Shown piece by piece: positions 1-12,738 of a stretch of DNA of 64,000 bases; position 1 is the first letter of the stretch, and each line of letters begins with the position of its first letter. The stretch is from Ooceraea biroi. Lineage: Eukaryota > Arthropoda > Insecta > Hymenoptera > Formicidae. A program made the translations under genes and the position numbers. The DNA is taken from the NCBI RefSeq assembly GCF_003672135.1, contig NC_039512.1:12416874-12480873 (forward strand), in the 5' to 3' direction. The notes under the pieces were generated by a model. The model was not told where the DNA came from, ran no database searches, and saw only the letters and a program-made list of their open reading frames with translations.

Positions 1-2577
1 AAGATTGAAAGTTGTAACAAACTTAAAATATTAGAACAACAGTTATTCTGCGACATGTGTATTGCAAAATTAAATGACTTATGAATGGTAAATATATTCT
101 TGTCACATTATATAACGGTATACAGTATTCACTTAATCGCGCGATCGAACTTCATAATTGATCTTTAGCGAGAAGTTTCCGCGTCGAAACGCAATTGAGA
201 ATATACGCGACAAGTCAAAAAGAAAACAACGAACCGAGAAAATGGCCGGAAGGTGAAACTAAACTGAAATTGATGATTCTTCATGGCGAACGTCGATCTT
301 CGTTATACCACGCCTTCGTTTATGTCACGACCATATCTCTTTTATTGAGAGCTTACGCAAGCGTACGTGGGAAAGTAAATATGTTCTTCGCACAATCACG
401 CGGTTTGTAATAAGAATATAACCCGAGGGATGTCGGGTACATCACCGATCATCTCCTGTCGTCACTCCATCACCTACAAACTGCGAATTTTCATCAAATT
501 TTTATTACCATTATTCGACGACTCAGCTGGCCATTGAAAAATAGAAGAGATCGCAATGAAAGCTAGTTGCCATTTGAAAGAACCTATGTCGTGCTCACAA
601 GATTCTACATGGTACTCGAGATGAAACTGACTTGCCCTATGTTCCATATATCACGGCCATATTTTATGTTCTATTTTTGCCATATTTTCTGTTGTTAAAA
701 AGATTCTGCGCGATAAAACATAAATTGTAACTGTAAAACATAAACTGTAAAATTAGGTGTATAAATCAATACGGTGTGTTTTTTTAACAGAATTAATTTT
801 TGTTAAAAATGTTAGTCCGATCGCTCTACCATATTTTGCAACATTTTGTAAATATGGATGACAGTATTTTAAAATCGTGATATTTAAATTTAAAATTATT
901 ATAGAAGAATAATATGAAATAAGATAAATATACATTAATTTATACTTTATTTGTATTTAATAGAAAGGTACAGTAAATATATGTTTAGACACTTATTCTC
1001 ACAAACACATAAACCGTGCAACGAGGAAAGTACAAGGGAGAAAATTGAAAGATTCAATTTTTTACTTGTTAATCTCGACAAGCCTATACAAAATGAACCG
1101 TCTATGTAGAATCTCTCCTTGCTTTCCTTAAAACTTATACTTAAGCCCGACTACGCCCCGAGCAGTCGGTTAGCAGCTTAACTCTCCTTAACTCGATTTG
1201 TTAGCAGATGGGGATTGCGATCTAAAAAAGGACAGCGGAATCGCTAATACAGGTTAATTAACCCAGATTGTCGACACATGCGGCGTGGTCTTAAGGATTA
1301 AACCATTGTCGGGAATACGAGGCAACGGGGTTTCCCGATTTCGCGATGGGTCCTCTAGCGACCGTCCCGCAATTCGCTTCATTTCGCGCCGATAACGAGG
1401 ACGATTATTACACGGCGTTTCCCTCCGCAATCCCTCCCACGCCAAGAATCAACCACAATGTGCCGATTAATCGTGCGCGCGTACGTACAACCGACAAATT
1501 AACAATTAAACTGCAGGGTCTGATAAATTTATCATTCCGCAAGAACCTCCTCCTCCTCCCCCGCAAGACATCACGTGACACGGCAGACGAATTCTTACTC
1601 CTTGCGAATTAATCGCTCTCGGAAAGTAATTAATCGACAAGCAACGTAAGTTGCTTGGAGGCACGATCGTATCAAGAACGCGTAACAAATGAATTGTCAT
1701 TATTAAGATCGACATCCAGATCGAAGATTCGAATTAGTGATACAGATTTGGATCTAAATCTTCGATCATTGTAAAAATTCAGGTTTAAGTTTCAAACTTA
1801 ATGTTTGCATAGATAAAAAAAGCTACAATAATAATTAATACAATACTGTGTCCAACGCACACTTTTACACTTCACGCTATTCGCGTGCGTGCATAGATTA
1901 CACTATCAAAGATAGATGGCTGCGAACGCGAATACGAAATTACGGCTTGCCAGCCAAAGTTTGTCGAATTCCATTCGAACTTAACGGATACGGATCGAGA
2001 AGTTCGTGCGCAATCAGGATCAAAGACAAAGGAGGCTTTTATAGAAGTATGAGAAAATATCAAGAGCGCGTAAAGATAAGCAAACGGCGGCGGCATGTCG
2101 AGTGTCGGCCGTCTCTCGCGTGCGACCCGTCACGAAACCGCACGTCGAGTGGCCATTTAATTTTAGAAGCTGGCGCGATTTCCACTTTCATTCGTGTAAG
2201 AAATGGCGACGACGACGGGAGTACGCTTGCTTGTTCGTCTACGCGCGAATTCGCCTGAAACTGCCGGAAACAACGGCGGAATGGCAGTTATGCGCGGAGC
2301 AAGAGGAACAAAACAGAGGATAATAAATGGAGCCACGAAACGGCGCTGTGAATAAGCTAGTTTAGAGATACGAACCAACCCAACTTTTATAAACTACACG
2401 CTCAAAACGATAAATCATCTTTTCTAAATCAATTTCTTCACGGAAGCTTTAATTGAAAATAGATGAAAGTTTAGTTAATGTCTCGCGCGGTTTGCATTTT
2501 TATAATACATTGATTAGCGGTAATATCACCTATAAATTCAAATTTTTTTGCTAACATTCAAAAATTAGGTAATTATG
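1..2577. other. No gene seen; left flank, probably GPCR intron
   Basis: AT-rich DNA with a more GC-rich patch around 1300-2300. Short open frames occur on both strands (for example 1848-2258 plus and 1872-2096 minus), but they overlap in opposite orientations, have no recognisable motif and look like chance. Because the minus-strand GPCR reads leftward from 3782 and its third and later membrane segments are not found here, this stretch is probably part of an intron of that gene. This is inference. Confidence 0.4.
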
Positions 2578-2579
2578 TA

Positions 2580-3571
2580 CTTTAACGGACCCAACCCCGA
2601 TGACCTTGACCTTGACATATGCTGTCAAGGTCACCCTCCTGAGTGACCTTGAAGAAGTTTTAGCCGTCGCTCGTTGTTTGTTAAAAAGTTATAAACAAAG
2701 AAAGTTTAATGATTTCGCACGAATTTTTAGCTGTCCACGTGAAGCAAGAACATGATACTGACATATATTACAAAGGTTACCTTCCCGAATAACCCGCACT
2801 AGGTTTTAGTCGTCGATCGTTGTTTATGAAAAAGTTATTAACAAAAGAAATTTCGAAAATATAGTAGTTATTTTGAAAGAATATTGAATATTGAAAAATA
2901 TAAACGACGAATATGTATATGAACGAAGAAAGGAAAGTCATTTAAAGCAGTGAATTGTTAATATATAGAATAGTTTCTTTTAATATAAGTACAAAGTATT
3001 CTTCACTTTAACCAAAAGCACAAACAGTTAAATACAAAGTATTCTCTGCTTTAACTTAACCTAACCTAACCTAACCTGGTTAGGTTATATTTTCCGAAAC
3101 TGGAGCCCCGGACACATACGCTCGTTTTCAGCCCGCTTCGCGGGAGGGTGGGGGGGAGGGGCAAAGCCCCTCCCCCCGCCGGGGCCAGTGTAACAGATTT
3201 CACCGTGCAGATTTTGATCACCTGGTACACGCCACGGATTCCGGCGTGACCTACATGGTATGTGACGTATATGGTATCGTAAAATTATGCTTTATTCATT
3301 AAACATTTTTGTTAATAACTTTTTAACAAACAACGATCGACGACTAAAACCTAGTGCGGGTTATTCGGGAAGGTAACCTCTGTAATATATGTCAGTATCA
3401 TGTTCTTGCTTCCCGTGGACAGCTAAAAATTCGTGCGAAATCATTAAACTTTCTTTGTTTATAACTTTTTAACAAACAACGAACGACGGCTAAAACTTCT
3501 TCAAGGTCACTCAGAAGGGTGACCTTGACAACATGTCAAGGTCAAGGTCATCGGAGCTGGGTCCGTTAAAG
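2580..3571. mobile_element. Inverted-repeat DNA transposon remnant (TA-flanked, ~280-bp arms)
   Basis: The two ends are inverted copies beginning CTTTAACGGACCC. The left arm runs to about 2865 and the right arm starts near 3300. The dinucleotide TA directly flanks both ends (2578-2579 and 3572-3573), as expected for Tc1/mariner-type insertion. The arms match with few differences. The 430-bp middle is unrelated to the arms; it contains a CCTAA tract (about 3056-3077) and a GC-rich hairpin (about 3128-3190). No transposase frame is present, so this is non-autonomous. It lies leftward of the GPCR exon at 3782-3912, in what is probably an intron of that gene. Superfamily assignment rests only on the TA duplication and is uncertain. 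Confidence 0.75.
3056..3090. repeat. Short telomere-like CCTAA/TTAGG tract
   Basis: About four CCTAA units in a row, then CCTGG and a TTAGG unit in the opposite orientation. TTAGG is the usual telomere repeat of many insects, including Hymenoptera. The tract sits inside the inverted-repeat element at 2580-3571, so it is interstitial and not a chromosome end. It may be a chance AT-rich simple repeat. Confidence 0.5.
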
Positions 3572-3781
3572 TAATTAATTACCAAAAATTATATTAGACT
3601 TCCTCAATTTTTAAATGCGCGATCATGCGTGCAAGGTTTTGATGCAATAAGTCAATATATAGTATGAAATATGAACGCACGAGTGAAATATGAACGAGGA
3701 GCTGTCATTACGAGTAATTATTGCTCGACGGAAGCAACGCTCGTCGTCCTGGAGGAAAAAGCAGTGCATGTCGTCACTTAC

Positions 3782-6529
3782 CTTCACAGGTATGCAGAAT
3801 ATGATAAGCACGAGGTCGGCGGTGGCAAGGCCCCCCAGGAAAACGTTGGTTGGCGTCGCTGGTAGCGGTCGGAGCCGTGGACAAAGGGTGGAAGCGATGA
3901 TAACGACGTTACCTGAAAAGAATCGTGATCTGAGTATGAGAAGCACGAATTCCCTATATTACAAGAGCTTCCGAGGAAGAGCTGAAGAGGTATTCAATCC
4001 TTAATAAACTTCCTTTGATAATAAAAAAGCGAGTAACATAATGATATTGTTCAACCTTGTATATAGACACTGCAATTAACGTCATTGATAGATTTTAATA
4101 CGCTTATTCTTGTAAAACCATCATCAGGATAGAACAATTTTAAGCGCAATGAGCATTAAGCAATAAAGACTATTTTTAATAAGATCAACATTTAATAAAA
4201 TTACTTAAATTTTCAAATAATATAATACATAAATTTTATTTTAAATAATAAGAATATATGTGACCTGTGTGAAGTTAGCACCCCATTTTTGAAATTTTGA
4301 AATTCTAAAAGTTGTTCCAGGTTGTTCTAGACTTGTACCCAATTGTTCCAGAAGATCAAATTTATATAATAAAAATTGTCGCGGAAAATTGAAAAAAACA
4401 ATTTTTTTACCTGGCACCCCATTTTTCGAAAATAAAACTTTTAACGGTTGTTCCAGATTGTTCTAGTTGTTCTAAACATTGTTCCAAAGTATTAGATTGA
4501 TTGGTCAAAACCTTTACGAGATATCGAAAAAAAAGAATTTTGGAAAAAAATCGTTTTTGGACATTCTTTCCCAAACAAACTAACTTACAACATTGTCGAT
4601 TTAGAATATAGTTATAACCTTGTAGAACAACTCAGAACAAAAATGTCAAGACCATAGCAACAATATAAGGTCCACTTTACTCTTTAACGGAAAATATTAT
4701 TTTTCTATTTTCTTGGGTAAAAAACTTGTTCCAGGCTTCCCGCTTTAGAACTATCGTTTTCTCGAGTAGAACAACCGGGAACAAAATTTATACGCCCCGA
4801 TTCGAAACCTAAGGGTGACTTTACGTATAAATTTTGTTCCCGGTTGTTCTACTCGAGAAAACGATAGTTCTAAAGCGGGAAGCCTGGAACAAGTTCTATG
4901 TCCAAGAAAATCTCAAAAAATCACATTTTTCGAGTAGGTTACAAGAGTAAAGTCACCCTTAGGTTTCGAATCGGGGCGTATAAATTTTGTTCCCGGTTGT
5001 TCTACTCGAGAAAACGATAGTTCTAAAGCGGGAAGCCTGGAACAAGTTTTTTACCCAAGAAAATAGAAAAATAATATTTTCCGTTAAAGAGTAAAGTGGA
5101 CCTTATATTGTTGCTATGGTCTTGAAATTTTTGTTCTGAGTTGTTCTACAAGGTTATAACTATATTCTAAATCGACAATGTTGTAAGTTAGTTTGTTTGG
5201 GAAAGAATGTCCAAAAACGATTTTTTTCCAAAATTCTTTTTTTTTCGATATCTCGTAAAGGTTTTGACCAATCAATCTAATACTTTGGAACAATGTTTAG
5301 AACAACTAGAACAATCTGGAACAACCGTTAAAAGTTTTATTTTCGAAAAATGGGGTGCCAGGTAAAAAAATTGTTTTTTTCAATTTTCCGCGACAATTTT
5401 TATTATATAAATTTGATCTTCTGGAACAATTGGGTACAAGTCTAGAACAACCTGGAACAACTTTTAGAATTTCAAAATTTCAAAAATGGGGTGCTAACTT
5501 CACACAGGTATATATGTGTGTTATTTTAACACTTACAGTAAAATAATAAAAGAGGAGATGCTCCATTATAATTATATAATACGTGTATTTTTATTGTAAT
5601 ATATAGTTCAAACATAAGTTTAGGAGATATAGTTCAATTTTAGAAAAATTTGAAATGCGCTATTGTTAACAAATCGCATTTCGGATTGTAATCGCAATGA
5701 TTACATTACGGAAAATTATGTTACGGCAGATTGAAATACGCTCGCTGATTGGCCGCGGTCCATGAATTCCGCGCACTCCTTCAAACTATCATCGAGTAAT
5801 TATTAATCTGATTATGCGAATGAAATAATTTTATCATGTAGGGCGGAATCGAGAAATGCGAGGAAATGCATTCCAATTGATGAAGGAGGTAAAGCGGGTC
5901 TTTATAGCCGTTCAAAGTGGTTCGTAGTGTCCGTAACTTGCAGCGTAATCATGGCGTCGTAATTAAGAGCATATTAGCGCAGTTTGCATACGCGACGTCG
6001 TCGCCATGGGTTCGGCACGAGGGACGAGATTTGTCGTTCGCAAATATTCACGCTCGATACACTGCATCTAATCCGCCTGTTTAAGGCACGCACTATTAGT
6101 CCAATCCTCCCAGTAAGCTATCTTTCACATCCATTTCATTAGCGAAAATTTGGCGAAACTTTCGGAACATTTCATCAGAAAGCGAGGGATTCGATATGAT
6201 TTTTCCCATTATTGTGGCGAAAGAAAAAATTTATTGATTAGCTATATTGCCCCAATATTGTCTCAATATTGTCTAGATCAACCATTATTTCAATGTTATC
6301 GATATGATATGCAATTTATCAAATCACTTTCGTGTGACATAAGTGGAGACAGATAAAGGAACTTACCAGCTAATCCGAGCAGAAAAGTCAAGCTGTAGAT
6401 GGTCAGCATTGGCGCCAGCTCTAACCACTCAAAATGACTGAGTGATTCGTTCATGTCATAATCAGGAAAGTCCGTCGTGTTACTGCTGTTCTCCGTCGCG
6501 ACGGTCGTTAGTTCATCGACGGCCGACAT
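3782..6529 (-). CDS. Class A peptide-type GPCR, 5' exons (partial)
   Basis: Two coding exons are visible. The first runs from 6529 down to 6367 (start Met at 6529; in-frame upstream Met codons at 6550 and 6583 are possible starts). It encodes an acidic N-terminus with N-glycosylation motifs NSS, NTT and NES, then the first half of membrane segment 1. The second exon, 3912-3782, begins GNVVIIAS, the conserved Gly-Asn of helix 1. It continues into helix 2 with the motif LATADL, matching the family's LAxAD, and ends at FCIPVK. Splice borders are CTG|GTAAGT, TTTTCAG|GT and AAG|GTAAGT, and the phases agree. Helices 3-7 are not in the window and would lie to the left. Peptide receptors are the nearest type by pattern, but the ligand cannot be assigned. 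The intron between the exons holds the palindromic element at 4263-5509. Confidence 0.75.
4263..5509. mobile_element. Large palindromic (foldback) element with 9-bp target duplication
   Basis: Nearly the whole element is an inverted repeat. The left arm is about 4263-4815 and the right arm about 4951-5509, differing at very few positions. The ~135-bp loop holds an extra copy of an inner arm segment. Ends are ACCTGTGTGAAGTTAGCACC and its complement. An exact 9-bp direct repeat, ATATATGTG, flanks the element at 4254-4262 and 5510-5518. Long inverted repeats with 9-bp duplications are typical of Mutator-like elements and some foldback families. No transposase frame is present. The arms are built from reiterated GTTCCAG/GTTCTAG-like words. 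It sits in the GPCR intron and its ends resemble those of the element at 10391-11884. Confidence 0.85.
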
Positions 6530-6583
6530 TCTGGCGGATGAGATTATCATAGTTGAAAATTTCTCACGTGAAAAGATCGTCAC

Positions 6584-9500
6584 GTACTCACGAGTCGCGC
6601 TCGTTATCGCGGCACCACTTCGCGGCGCGAAGGTTCACTAGAGTTGTCGCATTTTAAAGGGTGGAAAAGCGGTACGTGCACGGAAACGACTGCGTAACTG
6701 GAATGAAGCAGTCAAATGAGAGAGATCTAGTAACGCTTGAATTTACGTTAATCATCACTTTTTTCAGTTTCACTGCGCGATTGACAAAAACTCTTGGTCC
6801 GAAAAATGGAGAAACGTTTAGGCGCAGATGTAAAAACGCCGAATTCTAGGGCTGTCCGACTGAAAGTAGGACGTGCCGCAACCCTACGTTTTACGCATCG
6901 CAAAGCTTTTAGCGAGCTTCCTGTTGCTTCGCAGGTATCTTCACGACTTGTTCCACTCGAGTCTCCTCGCTCCCTGCCGCAATTCGTCGTCACCACACTG
7001 GAAAAACCAAAGACAAATTATCAGCTGTAAAGGGTCGAGCAATATCTTTGGACCTTTGTTCGATCAAACGCACTTGTGTAATAGTATTTTTATGAATCAG
7101 CGAACGAATTGCCTCGTTTTTTAACAATACAGGATTAGTTGAGATATTTTTTAACCTTGGGAACAGGATTAAATCCAGCCAAGTAGAGAGAGGTTAAAAT
7201 AGAAAAGATTATATTATATCACAATATGTTTTCAAAATTATATAATTCTTTATTTTCTCAAAGAAATTCCTTCCCAACCTTGTATATAAAACTTCTATAT
7301 GATAGTATAAAGAATATCTTGATTTAAGTATTGCAAACATGAAAAGACAATGCTTGAAACTATTCTTCAAATCTCTAATAACGTAAGAATGACTAGGATA
7401 AAAATAAATTTTGCAATATTAGGTATTTAAAAAAATAAGGATTCCTTGATAAGAAAAATAAGTTTAAAGAACAAGTTTTCTTTCAATAAAACATATGCAA
7501 AAATGTGTCAAAATTCAAAAAACTGCAAAATTATCCACTTGTAAACTTTTAAAGTCTCTTAAAAGTAAGAGGTGATCGAATTGCTTTACTTAAATTCTTT
7601 CCTGCAGTCACGAAGTGGATTTACATTCGATCAAACACTCAAGTATTTGACTTCAATTAGGAGTGTTAAAGGGACTTTGAAGCATGCATTCGGAACGGTG
7701 CAATCAATAAAGATCAGCGACGATTGTTTTCGAAAGAAGGGACATTACTCGTTTCGCCTATCAGCGTGAGCCATTTTCTTTCAGTTCCTTTAATGAAACT
7801 TCAGCTTCGGCTTTAGCTTGGCATACTTAGAGCGCTTAAGACTGAGATCCTAACGGCTTTGCCTTAAATGTTAGATGTGCCACGTTTCCCACGCAGGTGA
7901 ATTAATGTTCGTCTTCATACGATCGATAATCGATGATGGATCATTCTACTCCTCGTGATCCAGTCACATAATGCAGCTGCTAAATGCATCGTCGCGACAT
8001 CAACATGGCGACATTTGCGCGCAATATCTCAGAGCGTGTTTGCTGTGCAGACACGTGGAACACAACTGTGTTCACGGAAGAGAGTCCAATTTATGCCCGA
8101 TTTATGCTCGATAAACGCGACCAGGGCATAAAGTGCACTAACATTCGTAAATTTAGGATTTGAAACAAAATCAAGACCGAGCGTCGAAAAATAAAAATCG
8201 AAGTTGATGATTGAAAAAATCGCGTCGTATCATTCATTTTTAAATAGCAGTTCTAACGTCCGTTTTTCGTTTTCGTTTCAAGGCTTGAATTCCAGAACGC
8301 AATTCGAAAAGAGTCGCACACGCGATCTCCGTGTGTCAAGCACCATTGAATAATTCATATCGCGGGAGGAAGATTTTAATCTCGAATCATCCTAAAAGCA
8401 AATTCGAATGAACCATCGATCTCCGCAGCTGAAATTCTAAAGTGTCGTGTGTTTTTCTGGTAACACTCGCGGAAAATAGCTTTTTGCGTGCTTTGCGTAT
8501 CATAAAGAATATTAGATTCGTGACTGAAACCTACGGCGTGCGGATCAAGATTTAGAGTGCTCTTTTATTCGCGCGTGCGTACGCTCGGGAACTTAAAGAA
8601 TATTGCACTGAAGTGCTCTCGAGTAAACGTGCGAGAAAACGATGTAATAAAAATTGCATTTCGTTTAGAGGCGCGATCACACATCAAGTCGAGGATTCCA
8701 AATGAAATGGAAGCTCACGAGCTTTCTATGTAATAGAAAGATGTAATAGTTTCCGAACATTTATGTGCGGCTCTCTCGACACGTACATTTCATTGCGATT
8801 CCATGCATTAAACTCGGCTTACAAAACAGCTTGCGCGAACGCGATCAAACTAAAAATCGCGCACGGGATTGCAGAATGGTGGAACTGTAGTGATGGACAT
8901 TCATCATGTTGCTTTGGCCTTTAAGAGCCCTTAAAACCGTATTGCATTATTGTATTGCATTAATATCAAGCGATATTTACATGAATAATTTGTACTACTT
9001 ATAGTATTAATTAAATCCTGCGTAGCGTATATTATGCACACATAGTAGTATACGACGAGAAACGGAATATTCTCTCGAATATTTACATCAAAATTGTGCT
9101 ATATTGTACTTAAATTTATGCACTTAAACGTGTGGTACGCTCTCTATATTTTTAATAAAAATATAAATTATGTTAATATTCCAACTACAACTTCTATGTC
9201 CTTTTTTTATATTTCATTTTAGTATCAATCTTGACCATATTTTTAATACATTTTTCTAGCATATGATTATTTAGAACAGAATTATTATAGGATTACTGTT
9301 AATTTAATTAATTTATAACATCTCTAGATATTAACTATTATAATCTCGCCTGAGTAAAATTACTAGACATAAAATTATATAATCAATAATTATGCGCCAA
9401 AAGGAGTATGCACAATTATTATGCACAAAAGAAGTATGTTTAACTTATTGTGACAATATATCGCTACTTTTATGTTGCATTTGGCAATTTTTTTGGAAGC

Positions 9501-10390
9501 TTGGCACATCCAGCCAGAAGCGGGAATTCCATTTCCGACAGAGAAAATCGAATTATCAAATGCGCCCAGCGGTGATGCTGCAGCTGGACTCGCAAATGTA
9601 CCGCGGTCGCATCCACGATGCATTTCCCAAGAGAGCGCGGTATTATACGAAAGAAAAATGAAGGAAAAATCATTCGAGTGTGACACAGTGTACTGCAACG
9701 TAGTTCTTCTGATGCGACATCGTTTTATAATGAAGATTGCTAATGACGCATATCACAAAAGAACCGTTCCTTCTTTTGCGATATCTCTCGCGTACTTCCT
9801 AAATGTGATTTTCACATCAATTATGTAAAACATTCTCGCAATGATACATGAAGAGACTGAAGAAGTAACTCATGATGTGCATTCTATCTTTTCCGTCTCT
9901 TTCGAGTTCTGGAATTTGATTACCGTACAACCACGCGACATAAGAGGCAATTTATGATAACAAGATGCAAATAGGATTTATCCCGACTATCTGTGAATCA
10001 CCTTGTTTCCATCGGGATAATAATAATCCTCGCTGAGGAATAATTGACTTGGAATTCGCCTCAGAATCCGTGGTCGACAGAAAGCACGTGGCTCACCGGC
10101 TGAGCTCGCGAATATATGTATATCAACGAATACATTAACGACCTTTTGGCTGCTCCCGCGTTCCGCCAAATTCAGTTTTACAGCTTTCCGCGGACACCGC
10201 ATCAAATTAAGCTCTTTCGCAGTTTTTCGAGGTTTTATTTCTGCGGCTGTGCAAAAACGTGACTGAATAAGGAGGGCAAAATGTCGCAATAAACTATTCA
10301 CTAACTAAAGCGCGGAATGCACTTGCTAATCAATTAAACAAATACGTTTTTTTGTAATATGAAAAAAATCACGCGGATGGATCTCTTACC
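6584..10390. other. No gene seen; upstream flank of the GPCR
   Basis: Non-coding as far as I can tell. It should hold the promoter and any 5' untranslated exons of the minus-strand GPCR, but I cannot place them. A plus-strand frame at 9472-9828 (118 codons) overlaps minus-strand frames over the same bases, has no recognisable motif and no splice context, and is judged chance. No tRNA-like B box was seen. Confidence 0.4.
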
Positions 10391-11884
10391 GGGTCAATAA
10401 AGTTGGCAGCCCATTTTTTAGAAATCCTTTTTTTTTCTTAGAGTTCCCGCTTCTTTACGAAGAGTTCTAGAGTTCTAGCATAAAAAAGCAAGAGTTCTGC
10501 TTTATGTCTCAAAATAATTAGAAAATAAAAACTGGGCTTCCAGCTTCTCCGTGAAGCTGGAAGCCTACATAACGAAAATCGATTTTCAACCAGTATTTCG
10601 AATAGATCTCGATTAATACTAGAGTTCCTGATAGTTCCCCCACCAGTATAAACAAAACTGACAAAGTTCTAAATAAAAAACAGAAATGAACACAACTTTG
10701 GCAGAAATTATATAAGTTTCGATGGGCTTCTCGGCAAAATCGACGAGTTCCAGTTTTGAAAAAATATTTTTCTAACAGTGCTAATCATATTTAAGAAGTT
10801 CCTGAAGAGTTCCATGCATTATCACTGTTATACAATTTTTAAATAAATTAATAAATCCCGAAACACGCAGACCTGACATACTAGGATGGGCTTCCAGCCG
10901 AATCCGACGAGTTCCAGTCTTGAAAAAATAGTTCGTGACATGTACAATGCCTTTCCAAAGAGTTCTGATAGGAACAACGAGTAGAAAATTAAAAAAAAAT
11001 TATTTCGCCCAAAGAGTGAACGTTTTCGACTTTACCAGTGAGACGCTGGTTGATTTTCGAGAGTTCTGCTTATTCTAAAACAGTTCTCGTATAGTTCGTG
11101 ACATGTACAATGCCTTTCTAAAGAGTTCTGATAGGAACAACGAGTAGAAAATTAAAAAAAAAATTATTTCGCCCAAAGAGTGAACGTTTTCGACTTTACC
11201 AGTGAGACAGAACTCTCGAAAATCAACCAGCGTCTCACTGGTAAAGTCGAAAACGTTCACTCTTTGGGCGAAATAATTTTTTTTTAATTTTCTACTCGTT
11301 GTTCCTATCAGAACTCTTTGGAAAGGCATTGTACATGTCACGAACTATTTTTTCAAGACTGGAACTCGTCGGATTCGGCTGGAAGCCCATCCTAGTATGT
11401 CAGGTCTGCGTGTTTCGGGATTTATTAATTTATTTAAAAATTGTATAACAGTGATAATGCATGGAACTCTTCAGGAACTTCTTAAATATGATTAGCACTG
11501 TTAGAAAAATATTTTTTCAAAACTGGAACTCGTCGATTTTGCCGAGAAGCCCATCGAAACTTATATAATTTCTGCCAAAGTTGTGTTCATTTCTGTTTTT
11601 TATTTAGAACTTTGTCAGTTTTGTTTATACTGGTGGGGAACTATCAGGAACTCTAGTATTAATCGAGATCTATTCGAAATACTGGTTGAAAATCGATTTT
11701 CGTTATGTAGGCTTCCAGCTTCACGGAGAAGCTGGAAGCCCAGTTTTTATTTTCTAATTATTTTGAGATATAAAGCAGAACTCTTGCTTTTTTATGCTAG
11801 AACTCTAGAACTCTTCGTAAAGAAGCGGGAACTCTAAGAAAAAAAAAGGGTTTCTAAAAAATGGGCTGCCAACTTTACTGACCC
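10391..11884. mobile_element. Second large palindromic (foldback) element with 9-bp target duplication
   Basis: Ends are GGGTCAATAAAGTTGGCAGC and the complement with one mismatch (ACTGACCC). An exact 9-bp direct repeat, TCTCTTACC, flanks it at 10382-10390 and 11885-11893. The right arm (about 11211-11884) is an almost exact reverse copy of the left. The left arm carries a tandem duplication: the segment around 10931-11072 recurs at 11095-11210, which makes the palindrome lopsided. The subterminal sequence AGTTGGCAGCCCATTTTTTAGAAA is close to AGTTAGCACCCCATTTTTGAAA at the end of the element at 4263, so the two belong to one family. Reiterated AGTTCTAG and AGTTCC words fill the arms. There is no coding capacity. 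Confidence 0.85.
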
Positions 11885-12692
11885 TCTCTTACCCTTTACG
11901 TGAGCGAAATATGTATTGTTCCTCCGAGTTAAGTTAAATAAAACATTGATTCTATAGCGAGATTCGTGAATTGTTAAACATTAAGGATGGTATTAGCGGA
12001 TATTAGCTACGAAGCATTTCTAACCCTCAATAATGTGCTTAATACTGTCTGCGCTTGCTTAGATACCACAATCGCATATATGCAAATAGTGTATGACGCG
12101 ACTTTCGTATCGCACCAGGAAATAACCTTGAAAAAATGGAATACTGCATAAACTACTGCATAAAATACTGCATAAAATGTTTGTACAAGTGTCATACATT
12201 TGAAAATTTTGAAAATTTCCGTGACTGAATAAACTATATCTAATAATATAATACCATATCTGATAATATAGAACAGAGTAAAAAATATGATACGAATAAA
12301 AACGGTGTGTTAGGAGAAATTCAGGATTTTCATTATTAATAGTTAATTTTATTAACTGTTAATATGAAATGTTAACTATAAATTATTACTAGGTATTTTG
12401 CAGGAGAAATTAAAATGCAAAACTGAGATCTAAAGCAAAATATAAGTTCATTTCTTTCGGAACAGAAATCTTCTTTTCGAGCAGTCGCATCTTATTCGAT
12501 TATCATAAATTATCATAGCTTACTATCATAAATTATCATAAATGCATACGTAAAATGGACTAAATATTCTGATCACGTTGTTCAAACGCAAGAATCAAAA
12601 TTCGTGACCACGTGGTCGCGCAACAGCTGGTAGTAATCGGTTGCACGTCAAACGCATGATATTTCATACGTGTCGCAGTTGCCGAAAATTGA

Positions 12693-12694
12693 TT

Positions 12695-12738
<44 letters not shown>
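12693..12738. repeat. Compound (TG)n(GA)n microsatellite
   Basis: About 13 TG units run directly into about 10 GA units. On the opposite strand this reads as a run of TCTC followed by ACAC, which generates spurious open frames rich in His/Thr or Ser/Leu. Confidence 0.95.

Noticed and set aside
9472..9828. 118-codon plus-strand frame
   Set aside because: Overlapped by three other frames on both strands; no recognisable domain or context.
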